Source: Lysobacterales bacterium UBA5700
Lineage (GTDB): Bacteria > Pseudomonadota > Gammaproteobacteria > Xanthomonadales > Xanthomonadaceae
NCBI GenBank assembly: GCA_002420085.1
Contig: DIHI01000118.1
Span: 1 to 10,715, forward strand
Direction: 5' to 3'
DNA length: 10,715 nt
Part shown: in pieces, positions 1 through 6,270 of the stretch
Layout: each line of letters starts with the position of its first letter
How positions within the stretch are numbered: the stretch's first letter is position 1
Translations under genes and position numbers: made by a program
Notes under the pieces: model-generated
Databases searched by the model: none
What the model saw: only the letters and a program-made list of their open reading frames with translations
Told to the model about the DNA's origin: nothing

Positions 1-186
1 TCCCGGACACGAAATCCCGGACAGGCATGTCGAAACCGCAGCGTCGTCGGCCGGCATCCGGGTCGGGATGACTGGCGCGTGCTCTCGGACCCGAGCATCG
101 GCCAAGCTCGGACGCCGCCGGGATGACCGGGATGACCGGGATGACCGCAATGACCGGATAGTGTGCTGGAGCGTCGGTCGCCGAGT
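1..186. repeat. Intergenic DNA with short direct and tandem repeats
   Basis: No convincing gene is visible here; the lipoprotein gene to the right ends at 187 and reads leftward. The nonamer TCCCGGACA occurs at 1-9 and again at 15-23. A 9-bp unit, GGGATGACC, is repeated three times exactly at 120-146 and a fourth time with changes at 147-155; a related GGGATGACT lies near 66-74. An imperfect hairpin, TGCTC at 80-84 against GAGCA at 93-97, could serve as a terminator for the leftward gene but has no T tract. The small open frame that begins at 163 on the plus strand runs antisense through the lipoprotein gene and is treated as a shadow. The repeats may be remnants of REP-like intergenic elements; that is inference. 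Confidence 0.6.
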
Positions 187-573
187 TCACTGATCGATCG
201 GATAGGTCTCGGCGCTGTCGCTGCGTTCGCGGGCCGCCGGTCGGCTGGCCGGAACGGCACGGCCGCAGGCATAGGCGACGAAACGCTGCTCGCCATCGAG
301 CGGCTCGGTCTTGGGCTGGATGGTATCGGCGTTCAGGCTGAAGGCTTCGTTGCGCGCCAGGGTTTCCAGTTCGTCACGAACCTTGACCCGGCTGCGCTTG
401 TAGAACGCGACAGAGTCCTCGACGGCAACGGCGATCTCGCCGCGTCGCTGACAGGCCGAGAGGTCTTCACGTGCGAGTGCCACCCGAACGCCACCGCCCT
501 GCGGGGTCATCTTGACCCAGGTGCAGGCCGACAGCAGCGTCACAGCGAGCAGTGTGGAAATCCGGAGAAACAT
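187..573 (-). CDS. DUF4156-like lipoprotein, 128 aa
   Basis: Small lipoprotein of unknown function. The chosen start at 573 gives a short lipoprotein signal with lipobox LSAC (residues 14-17) and lipidated Cys17; Thr at +2 would favour sorting to the outer membrane. An AGGA sits about 8 nt upstream of this ATG, whereas the longer open frame upstream has no signal-like N-terminus. The body has the pattern of the DUF4156 family as I recall it: CxWV at the mature N-terminus, a VRVAL strand, then a Cys in SACQRRGEI (Cys41), and a late Cys in VAYACG (Cys103). Cys41 and Cys103 could form a disulfide. The last 20 residues are polar and probably disordered. It lies downstream of the M16 protease on the same strand but is separated by 112 nt that hold two hairpins, so it may be transcribed on its own. 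The family assignment is by pattern only. Confidence 0.8.
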   Translation of the reverse strand: MFLRISTLLAVTLLSACTWVKMTPQGGGVRVALAREDLSACQRRGEIAVAVEDSVAFYKRSRVKVRDELETLARNEAFSLNADTIQPKTEPLDGEQRFVAYACGRAVPASRPAARERSDSAETYPIDQ

Positions 574-592
574 GGCCGATTCCTGAAGGGTG

Positions 593-624
593 CGGTTCGG
601 GGACGTATTCTCGCCCCCGGACCG
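593..624 (-). other. Hairpin in the leader of the lipoprotein gene
   Basis: The arms 593-602 and 615-624 pair over 10 positions (one G-T) around a 12-nt loop. The structure ends about 20 nt before the lipoprotein start codon and only a few bases before its ribosome binding site. In the leftward transcript it would be a stable 5' leader stem-loop. It has no T tract on either side, so a terminator role is less likely than a leader or mRNA-stability role. Confidence 0.4.
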
Positions 625-641
625 CTGAACCGCCAGTGAGC

Positions 642-669
642 CGGGGCGATTCCACGAATCACCGCCCCG
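642..669 (-). terminator. Terminator-like hairpin after the M16 protease gene
   Basis: CGGGGC (642-647) and GATTC (648-652) pair with GAATC (656-660) and GCCCCG (664-669), giving an 11-bp stem with a 3-nt bulge and a 3-nt loop. It starts 17 nt past the stop codon of the leftward protease gene. There is no T run after it in that direction, so it is a candidate pause or Rho-assisted end rather than a canonical intrinsic terminator. Confidence 0.4.
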
Positions 670-685
670 ACTCATCGCCTGCCGA

Positions 686-3436
686 TCAATTGCCCGGACG
701 CGGCTTGCCGTCGGCACCGAGCAGGATCACCTCGCCCAGTCCAAGTTCGCGAATCGGCGCCTCGATCTTGCTCAGGTCACCAACGATCACCCAGGTCAGC
801 GCCTGGGTATCGAGCCCGGCAACCGCAGCGCGGACCTGTTCAACCGTCATCGCCTCGGTACGCGCTTGTTCGCGCAACACATGGTCATCCGGCCGACCAT
901 AGCTGACGATGGTACCGATCGCGCCGAGTACGGCGCCTGCGGTTTCGTAGGAACCCGGCAGGCCGCGGATGTTGCGGTTCTTGATCTTCTCCACTTCCTC
1001 GGCGGTGGCCGGGTTGCTGCCGGTGAATGCCTGCAACTCGGCCAGGATTTCCTTGATCGAATCGGCGGTGCGATCGATCTGGACCGGCGCCGACAGGATC
1101 CACGGCCGCTGGCCCTTGGCTCCGAACGCGCCGCTGCGGGCTCCGTAGGACCAGCTCTTGTCCTCGCGCAGATTCATGTTGATGCGCGACGTGAAGGTAC
1201 CGCCGAATACCCCGTTGCCGACATCGAAATCGAGTGCGCTGTCCTCGGCGCTCGACCCGACCAGCAGGCCGGCCAGGATGTTGGCCTGCACCGCCCCCGG
1301 CTGATCGACCAGGTAGATGCGCGGTGCAGCCGGTGGCGACACCGGGGCGATGTTCTTGCCGGGCAACGGCGTTGCCGGTGCCGCCCAGCGACCGAAGCGC
1401 CGCTCCAGTCGGGGCAGGATGTCGGACAGGCTGGTGTCGCCTACGACCAGGATGGTGACGTTGTCCGGACGCAGCCAGTCGCGCTGGAAGGTGGTCAGGT
1501 CTTCACGCCGGATTGCCCCGATCGAAGCCTCGTCACCACTGCCCGTGAACGGGATGGCATAAGCATGGCCTTCCCCGTACATCAACGGCGGCAACAGGCG
1601 ATAGGCGAGCGCCTGCGGTTGGGTCTTCTCCTGAGCGATCCGGGCCAGCCACTGCTTGCGCACCCGATCGATCTCGGCCTCGGCGAAGGCCGGTCGCAGG
1701 GCGACCTCGGCCAACAGATCAAGCGAAGCATCCAGCCGTTCGGTGAGTGCCGACAGGCTGATCGTGCTGGTGTCCAGACCGGAGCCGGTGTTGATCTGGG
1801 CACCCTCGGCCTCGATCGCCGCAGCCAGTTCGAGCGCACCGTAGCGTCCGGCACCCTCGGTCAGCATGGTCATGGCAAAGCTGGCCGTACCGGCCTTGCC
1901 GGCACCATCGGCGGCGAAGCCGGCATCGAATTGCAAGGCGACCTGGACCACTGGAATCTCGTGGCGCTCGGCCAGGACGACCTCGATGCCATTGTCCAGC
2001 CGGGCACGTTGCAGGGCCGGGAAGCTGATCGACGGGAATTCGCTCACGGTCGGCACACCGGTCGAGCGATCGACACCGCTGGCGGCATTCGAGTAGTTCG
2101 GGAACGGCAGGACGGTCAGGGTGTGATCGCCACGGGCCAGCCAACGGCTGCCGGCAGCCTGCACCTGGGCCGGGGTCATCACCGCCAGGCGTTGCAGGCT
2201 GTCGCGGAAGCAGCCGGCATCGCCGGAATAGACGGCACACTCGGCCAGCACATCGGACTTGCCGCCGAAGCCGCCGATCCGTTCGATGCCGCGCACGAAG
2301 CCAGCACGGTAGAGGGTGCGCGCCTGCTCAAGCTCATTCTTGCCGATGCCGTCCCGGATCAAACGGGCCAGTTCTTCGTCGATGATCGCCTCGACCCGAG
2401 CCGGATCGACACCATTCTTGACCGTTGCCTGGATCACGAACAGACCGGACAGTTCCAGACCGAGCGAGCCGGCACTGACGTTATCGACCAGTTGCTCCCG
2501 ATGGATCAGGCGGGCGGCCAGACGCGACGACTGGCTGCCACCCAGAACCTGTCCGAACAGGGCCAGATAGTCGCTGTCATCGTGGGTGAAGTTGGCGACG
2601 TTCCAGACCTTGTAGATGCGCGCCTGGGCGACGCGGTCATGCATGGTCTCGCGGGTCGATTCGGTCCGCGCGGCGATCCAGGCATGCTTGCGGGTCAGGG
2701 GCGGGCCGGCCGGAATGTCACCGAAATACTCGCTCACCTTGGCGCGTGCGGTCTCGACATCGATGTCGCCAGCCAGCACCAGGACGGCATTGTTGGGACC
2801 GTACCAGGTCTTGAACCAGTCCTTCACGTCGTCCAGGCTGGCGGCGTCGAGGTCTTCCATCGAACCGATCGGCAGCCAGGAATACGGGTGTCCCTGCGGG
2901 AAACTGGACTTGAACAGGGCATCCCAGACCCGGCCGTAGGGCTGGTTCTCGCTCTGGCGCTTCTCGTTCTGGACCACGCCACGCTGCTCGTCCAGCAGGG
3001 CCTGATCGATCGCGCCGAGGAAGTGGCCCATGCGGTCGGATTCCATCCACAAGGCCATGTCCAGCGCCGTGGTCGGCACGTTCTGGAAGTAGTTGGTGCG
3101 GTCGAAATTGGTCGTGCCGTTCATGCCGGTGGCGCCGACCTGCTCGAACGGAGCGAAATACTCGCCCTGGTAGTTTTCCGAGCCCTGGAACATCAGGTGC
3201 TCGAACAGGTGGGCAAAGCCGGTCTTGCCGAGCGGCTCGTCCTTCGAGCCGACGTGATACCAGACGTTGACCGCCACCACCGGTGCCTTGCGGTCGGTAT
3301 GAACGACCACCCGCAGACCGTTGTCCAGGGTGAACTCATCGTAGGGAATATCGACATCAGCCTGGACGATCGGTGACGAAAACGCCAGGGTTGAGGTCAG
3401 GACGATCGAGGCAAAACGGGTCAGAATGCGATTCAT
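686..3436 (-). CDS. M16 family zinc metallopeptidase, two-domain, exported, 916 aa
   Basis: Exported insulinase/pitrilysin-family protease that probably degrades peptides in the periplasm. The ATG at 3436 starts a signal peptide (MNRILTRF, hydrophobic core, likely cleavage after VQA, residue 26); the open frame upstream adds 23 residues that spoil the signal. The N-terminal half (about 30-450) is the active unit: HLFEH at 76-80 is the inverted zinc motif HxxEH (His76 and His80 ligands, Glu79 catalytic), and Glu158 in NEKR lies at the spacing expected for the third ligand. The C-terminal half (about 475-916) repeats the fold but has lost the zinc motif: TASFAMTMLTEGAG occupies its place at 517-530. 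It keeps the M16 substrate-contact region, with SRINMNLRE (750-758) and SWSYG (761-765). This active-plus-inactive tandem is usual for long M16 proteins. The ribosome binding site is weak. The preceding 100 nt are shared with the divergent dehydrogenase gene. Confidence 0.95.
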   Translation of the reverse strand: MNRILTRFASIVLTSTLAFSSPIVQADVDIPYDEFTLDNGLRVVVHTDRKAPVVAVNVWYHVGSKDEPLGKTGFAHLFEHLMFQGSENYQGEYFAPFEQVGATGMNGTTNFDRTNYFQNVPTTALDMALWMESDRMGHFLGAIDQALLDEQRGVVQNEKRQSENQPYGRVWDALFKSSFPQGHPYSWLPIGSMEDLDAASLDDVKDWFKTWYGPNNAVLVLAGDIDVETARAKVSEYFGDIPAGPPLTRKHAWIAARTESTRETMHDRVAQARIYKVWNVANFTHDDSDYLALFGQVLGGSQSSRLAARLIHREQLVDNVSAGSLGLELSGLFVIQATVKNGVDPARVEAIIDEELARLIRDGIGKNELEQARTLYRAGFVRGIERIGGFGGKSDVLAECAVYSGDAGCFRDSLQRLAVMTPAQVQAAGSRWLARGDHTLTVLPFPNYSNAASGVDRSTGVPTVSEFPSISFPALQRARLDNGIEVVLAERHEIPVVQVALQFDAGFAADGAGKAGTASFAMTMLTEGAGRYGALELAAAIEAEGAQINTGSGLDTSTISLSALTERLDASLDLLAEVALRPAFAEAEIDRVRKQWLARIAQEKTQPQALAYRLLPPLMYGEGHAYAIPFTGSGDEASIGAIRREDLTTFQRDWLRPDNVTILVVGDTSLSDILPRLERRFGRWAAPATPLPGKNIAPVSPPAAPRIYLVDQPGAVQANILAGLLVGSSAEDSALDFDVGNGVFGGTFTSRINMNLREDKSWSYGARSGAFGAKGQRPWILSAPVQIDRTADSIKEILAELQAFTGSNPATAEEVEKIKNRNIRGLPGSYETAGAVLGAIGTIVSYGRPDDHVLREQARTEAMTVEQVRAAVAGLDTQALTWVIVGDLSKIEAPIRELGLGEVILLGADGKPRPGN

Positions 3437-3496
3437 CACGAATTTTCGGCGTTCGCAGGCCGCATGCGAGCGGCGGATCGGGTAGCTTAGCCAGGC

Positions 3497-3525
3497 TTGA
3501 CGCAACCTACACTAGGCCATAAGAC
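3497..3525 (+). promoter_or_regulatory. Possible promoter for the dehydrogenase gene
   Basis: TTGACG at 3497-3502 matches the -35 consensus at five of six positions. Downstream, CATAAG (3518-3523, spacing 15, four matches) or TAAGAC (3520-3525, spacing 17, three matches) could be the -10. The start codon at 3537 would then have a very short leader, in keeping with the lack of an obvious Shine-Dalgarno. The same 100-nt gap must also carry a leftward promoter for the protease, which I could not identify. Confidence 0.3.
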
Positions 3526-3536
3526 ATGCTACGCCC

Positions 3537-4256
3537 ATGAACAGCCATCCTGAGACCGCCCCCACCGTACTGATCACTGGCGCCAATCGTGGCCTCGGAC
3601 TGGAATTCACCCGCCGCCTGCTGATGCGCGGCGCCCACGTCCTGGCCGCCTGCCGCGAGCCGGCCCGCGCCGACCGTCTGCACGCGCTGTCTGACGACGC
3701 CCAGGACCGCCTGGAAATCCTCGCCCTCGACGTCGCCTCACCGACCGCGATCACCGCCCTGGCCAGGTCGCTGGGCAAGCGCAATCAGCCGCTCGACTGG
3801 CTGATCAACAATGCCGGCGTGCTGCCGTCGGGCGAACGCTTCGGCGAAATCGATGCCGATGTGCTCGACCATTCCGTCCGGGTCAACGCCCTGGCCCCGT
3901 TCCTGCTCGTGCAGTCGCTCGCGCCCCTGCTGCGACGCGGCCGCTCGCCACGGGTCGCCAATGTCTCCTCGGTGCTCGGTTCGATGGCCCGCTGCGACGC
4001 CTTCCGGACGCCCAGCTATGCGATCGCCAAGGCCGCGCTCAACATGGCCAGCGTGCTGCTGGCTCGGGCACTGGCACCGGATGGCGTGCGCGTGGTCGCC
4101 CTGCATCCGGGCTGGGTCAAGACCGACATGGGCGGTCCGGACGCCGAACTGGATCGCGCGGTCTCGGTCGATGGCATGCTCGACACCATCGAGCGACTGA
4201 CCCCAGAAACCGATGGCGCCTTCCTCGACTATCGCGGCGAGCCGGTGCCATGGTGA
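3537..4256 (+). CDS. Short-chain dehydrogenase/reductase (SDR), 239 aa
   Basis: NAD(P)-dependent oxidoreductase of the classical SDR fold; substrate unknown. Visible motifs: TGANRGLG (14-21) for cofactor binding, Asp65 in LDVAS, NNAG (91-94), Asn117 in VNALAP, a catalytic-Ser candidate at 144/145, and Tyr161-x3-Lys165 (YAIAK), so the catalytic set looks complete. PGWVKTDMGG (191-200) and the compact length resemble the C-factor (CsgA)-like subgroup that I know from myxobacterial and proteobacterial genomes, but a signalling role should not be inferred. Cys39-Arg40 follow the second strand, where a basic residue often favours NADP(H). The stop overlaps the start of the next gene by 7 nt (ATGGTGA), so the two are likely co-translated. 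Confidence 0.93.
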   Translation: MNSHPETAPTVLITGANRGLGLEFTRRLLMRGAHVLAACREPARADRLHALSDDAQDRLEILALDVASPTAITALARSLGKRNQPLDWLINNAGVLPSGERFGEIDADVLDHSVRVNALAPFLLVQSLAPLLRRGRSPRVANVSSVLGSMARCDAFRTPSYAIAKAALNMASVLLARALAPDGVRVVALHPGWVKTDMGGPDAELDRAVSVDGMLDTIERLTPETDGAFLDYRGEPVPW

Positions 4257-5125
4257 CGCCGGCCGCTGCCCGCACCGCGCTGGTGCTGCTGGCCCTGCTG
4301 CCGGCGGCGCTGCCCGTGTCCGCGCAGACCGCCCCGACCGACTGGCGCAGCTATGAGGGCATCGCCCGCGAGCTCGACAGCGACACCCTGCTCTACCGCG
4401 AGCGCCACTATCAACGTTTCGAGGCCGGCCAGTTGCGCGAGCGAGTGGTCACCTACCTCTGCCCGGACTCCGATACCGTCTTCGCACGCAAGCGCATCGA
4501 CTACCGCCCGTCCAGCATCGCACCCGCATTCGAGCTTCAGGATGCCCGCAGCGATTACCGCGAGGGGCTGATCTGGGAGCAGCCCGACCGTGTGCGCATC
4601 TATGCCGGACCGCGAACCGGAACGGTGGCCTCGGCCCTGCGACCCGCCGGAGAATGGCTGGTCGCCGATGCCGGCTTCGATGAATTCGTGCGGGCGCGTT
4701 GGGCGCAACTGCGTGCCGGTCAGTCGCAGCGGCTGCGCTTCACCGTCCCGGCACGTGCCAATGACTATCGCTTCCGCGTGCAGTCGGACGGTGTCCGAAC
4801 CTGGGCCGGGCAAGAGGCATTGGTGCTGCGACTGCGCCTGGATGGGCCACTCGGCTGGTTCGCTCCCGATATCGAAGTGTTCTACGACCTGCACTCGCAA
4901 CGACTGCTGCACTATCGCGGCCTGAGCAATCTGCGCAGTGCCGAGGGCGGGCAACTGAGCGCCGCGATCAGTTTCCCGGAGCCGGCCAGTCCAGTGGCGG
5001 CGACCGAAGTCGATCGTACCCTTGCCCAGGCGCTGGCCGGCTGTGCAGATCCGACCGGGGTAACCGGAAAACTGGCCGATACTGGACGCGCGTCCACGAT
5101 CGGACAGCCTGACTCGGCCCCCTGA
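4250..5125 (+). CDS. Exported protein of unknown function, 291 aa
   Basis: I do not recognise a named family. Residues 1-25 form a clear signal peptide (hydrophobic LVLLALLPAAL, cleavage likely at VSA-QT), so the protein is probably periplasmic. The mature part to about residue 245 alternates charged and aromatic residues in a beta-rich pattern, with a notable late motif FYDLHSQRLLHYRGLSNL (211-228) that looks like the conserved core. This would suit an all-beta periplasmic protein of the DUF3108/LolA type, but that is only a fold-level guess. Cys71 and Cys265 are the only cysteines. The last 45 residues are low in hydrophobics and may be a lineage-specific tail; the DNA encoding it carries a strong dyad that may act as an upstream site for the next promoter. 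The start overlaps the dehydrogenase stop by 7 nt, implying translational coupling. Confidence 0.85.
   Translation: MVTPAAARTALVLLALLPAALPVSAQTAPTDWRSYEGIARELDSDTLLYRERHYQRFEAGQLRERVVTYLCPDSDTVFARKRIDYRPSSIAPAFELQDARSDYREGLIWEQPDRVRIYAGPRTGTVASALRPAGEWLVADAGFDEFVRARWAQLRAGQSQRLRFTVPARANDYRFRVQSDGVRTWAGQEALVLRLRLDGPLGWFAPDIEVFYDLHSQRLLHYRGLSNLRSAEGGQLSAAISFPEPASPVAATEVDRTLAQALAGCADPTGVTGKLADTGRASTIGQPDSAP
5076..5103. promoter_or_regulatory. 28-bp dyad, candidate upstream activator site
   Basis: A perfect 14-bp palindrome, TGGACGCGCGTCCA (5083-5096), is flanked symmetrically by CCGAT (5076-5080) and ATCGG (5099-5103); 24 of 28 positions obey the symmetry, centred at 5089.5. The centre lies about 88 bp upstream of the start site expected for the sigma-54-type promoter at 5151-5168, a distance typical of enhancer-binding protein sites. 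It falls inside the last codons of the upstream gene. The role as an activator site is inference from symmetry and spacing. Confidence 0.45.
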
Positions 5126-5133
5126 CACTGAAA

Positions 5134-5146
5134 AATCAATGACTTG
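5134..5146 (+). promoter_or_regulatory. IHF consensus site
   Basis: AATCAATGACTTG fits the IHF core consensus WATCARNNNNTTR at every specified position and follows a short A tract (5131-5135). It lies between the dyad and the -24 element, where IHF commonly bends DNA at sigma-54 promoters. It is close to the -24 box (6 bp), nearer than usual, so some caution is due. Confidence 0.5.
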
Positions 5147-5150
5147 GCGG

Positions 5151-5168
5151 TTGGCATGACTCCTGCTT
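5151..5168 (+). promoter_or_regulatory. Sigma-54 (RpoN) promoter, -24/-12 type
   Basis: TTGGCATGACTCCTGCTT carries GG at 5153-5154 and GC at 5165-5166 with exactly 10 bases between, the invariant sigma-54 spacing. Against the general consensus TGGCACGN4TTGCW only two positions differ (T for C in the -24 block, C for T in the -12 block). The predicted start is near 5178, giving a leader of about 22 nt with CAGGA (5189-5193) ahead of the ATG at 5201. Such a promoter needs an ATP-using activator bound upstream. Confidence 0.75.
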
Positions 5169-5200
5169 GGTAGTCATCGAAGCCCACCCAGGACACCGCC

Positions 5201-5557
5201 ATGTCACTCGCCACCGTGCTCACCCGTAGCCTGACCGCCCTGCCATTGGCGTTCGTGCTGGCCACCGCCGTCATCCAGTCGCACCGGCAGGTACCATCCT
5301 GCTGCACGACCGCACAGGCCGCCCCCGTCAGTCGCTCCTTCGACTGCCTCGACCACGGGCGCCGAACCCGCCTGATCCTGGCCCACGTCCCGGCCGACCT
5401 GCCGGCCCACCTGCGCAGCAGCCCGGCGGCTTGCCTGGCCCGCATGCACGAAGCACGATCACGGGCGATCGAGGCACGCAGCCGCGCGCTGACGCGCGAC
5501 CTGACGGCCCAGGCCGCCACCGAACAGACCCGCTGGCACAGCACACCGCCGGGCTGA
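5201..5557 (+). CDS. Small exported or membrane-anchored Cys-containing protein, 118 aa
   Basis: Unrecognised protein, judged real because of strong third-position G/C, a good ribosome binding site (CAGGA, 7 nt before ATG) and the sigma-54-type promoter placed at the right distance. Residues 11-27 are hydrophobic and form either a signal peptide or a single N-terminal membrane anchor; a late signal cleavage at AQA-AP (residue 41) is possible but would be unusually long. Four cysteines follow: a Cys34-Cys35 pair, Cys49 and Cys78, consistent with disulfides outside the cytoplasm. Residues 76-112 are rich in Ala, Arg and Glu and probably form a long charged helix. No catalytic motif is visible. 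The product would appear under whatever condition activates its RpoN activator. Confidence 0.7.
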   Translation: MSLATVLTRSLTALPLAFVLATAVIQSHRQVPSCCTTAQAAPVSRSFDCLDHGRRTRLILAHVPADLPAHLRSSPAACLARMHEARSRAIEARSRALTRDLTAQAATEQTRWHSTPPG

Positions 5558-5627
5558 GCACCGGCGACACCCGGCCTGCCCCGAACGATGCGCGGCGGCC
5601 CTGCGATGAACCCGATCGGATGCCGGC

Positions 5628-5640
5628 GATAATGTCCGGA
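5628..5640 (+). promoter_or_regulatory. Possible -10 element and leaderless start for trmL
   Basis: GATAAT at 5628-5633 matches the -10 consensus at five of six positions and ends 6 nt before the A of the trmL ATG, so transcription would start at or next to that A. No Shine-Dalgarno precedes the ATG, which fits a leaderless mRNA. The -35 region is poor: ATGAAC with a 16-nt spacer is the best I can find. Confidence 0.35.
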
Positions 5641-6104
5641 TGGTCCACGTCATCCTGTTCAGCCCGCGCATACCACCCAACACGGGCAACATCATCCGCC
5701 TGTGCGCCAACACCGGCGCCGAACTGCACCTGATCGAACCGCTCGGCTTCGTCCTCGACGATGCCCGACTGCGGCGCGCCGGCCTCGATTATCACGAATA
5801 CGCCCGAGCCCACGTCCACGGTTCGCTCGACCACTGCCTCGACGCGCTCGGACAGCCGCGCCTGTTCGCGTTCACGACCCGAGGCCAGACCCGCTTCGAC
5901 CGGATCGCCTATGCCCCCGGCGACGCCCTGCTGTTCGGCAGCGAGGACAGCGGCCTGCCCGAGGCAACCCTGGCGACGATCGCCCCGGAACGACGCCTGC
6001 GTCTGCCGATGCGGGCCGACAGCCGCAGTCTGAACCTCTCCAATGCCGTCGCAGTGGCGGTGTTCGAGGCCTGGCGCCAGAACGGCTACCCCGACGCCTG
6101 CTGA
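5640..6104 (+). CDS. trmL: tRNA (cytidine(34)-2'-O)-methyltransferase TrmL, 154 aa
   Basis: SPOUT-class methyltransferase that uses S-adenosylmethionine to 2'-O-methylate the wobble nucleotide (C or cmnm5U at position 34) of tRNA-Leu isoacceptors in the cytoplasm. Length is standard for the family. Visible family motifs: PPNTGNIIRLCANTG (12-26) with Asn14, the LLFGSEDSGLP stretch (97-107) that forms part of the knotted cofactor site, and the C-terminal signature DSRSLNLSNAV (127-137) followed by FEAWRQ, nearly identical to the E. coli protein as I recall it. The usual Pro-Glu-Thr in the GPETRGLP motif is Ser-Glu-Asp here. The gene sits 82 nt after the small sigma-54-controlled gene and appears to have its own start region. 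Confidence 0.96.
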   Translation: MVHVILFSPRIPPNTGNIIRLCANTGAELHLIEPLGFVLDDARLRRAGLDYHEYARAHVHGSLDHCLDALGQPRLFAFTTRGQTRFDRIAYAPGDALLFGSEDSGLPEATLATIAPERRLRLPMRADSRSLNLSNAVAVAVFEAWRQNGYPDAC

Positions 6105-6149
6105 CCTCGCGTCAGCGCGCGATGGCCGTGCCGATCACCATCACTGAAC

Positions 6150-6167
6150 CGGCGCGGAACCGCGCCG
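6150..6167. other. GC-rich inverted repeat downstream of trmL
   Basis: CGGCGCGG (6150-6157) and CCGCGCCG (6160-6167) are perfect inverted copies separated by AA. It begins 45 nt after the trmL stop. As RNA it would fold as a short, very stable hairpin, but with no T tract it may be either a weak terminator for trmL or a protein-binding dyad upstream of the barrel gene. Confidence 0.4.
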
Positions 6168-6223
6168 CTCGGGAGCACCAGCGATTCAGCCCAGGCTCGA
6201 ACACGTCTGCCAATACTGCCGGC

Positions 6224-6244
6224 ACCGTCGATCACGACGGTTTT
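6224..6244 (+). other. Hairpin with short T run ahead of the Ax21-like gene
   Basis: ACCGTCG (6224-6230) pairs with CGACGGT (6235-6241) around the loop ATCA, and the run TTTT covers 6241-6244. It looks like a small intrinsic terminator, perhaps for read-through from trmL. A weak -10-like AATACT at 6212-6217 would place a transcript start near 6224, so the same hairpin could instead cap the 5' end of the barrel-protein mRNA. I cannot decide between the two from sequence. Confidence 0.4.
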
Positions 6245-6270
6245 CATCAACCCCAACGAGACGGAAATTC

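Noticed and set aside
120..187. CRISPR-like array
   Set aside because: The unit is 9 bp in direct tandem with no spacers, so it does not fit a CRISPR repeat-spacer pattern.
517..533. Frameshift or damage in the second M16 domain because the zinc motif is missing
   Set aside because: The frame is intact and the C-terminal half of long M16 proteins normally lacks the zinc motif.
866..3376. 836-aa open frame on the plus strand opposite the M16 protease
   Set aside because: It is fully antisense to a protein with an intact signal peptide and zinc motif. Its translation is low-complexity Gly/Arg/Gln/Asp-rich with no domain pattern, as expected for an antisense shadow in high-G+C DNA.
3437..3536. 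Promoter for the leftward protease gene in the divergent gap
   Set aside because: A promoter must be near, but I found no -35/-10 pair with acceptable spacing, so none is claimed.
4229..5128. 299-aa open frame on the minus strand
   Set aside because: It is antisense to the exported 291-aa protein, which has a clear signal peptide and a start coupled to the dehydrogenase; the minus-strand translation shows no recognisable fold.
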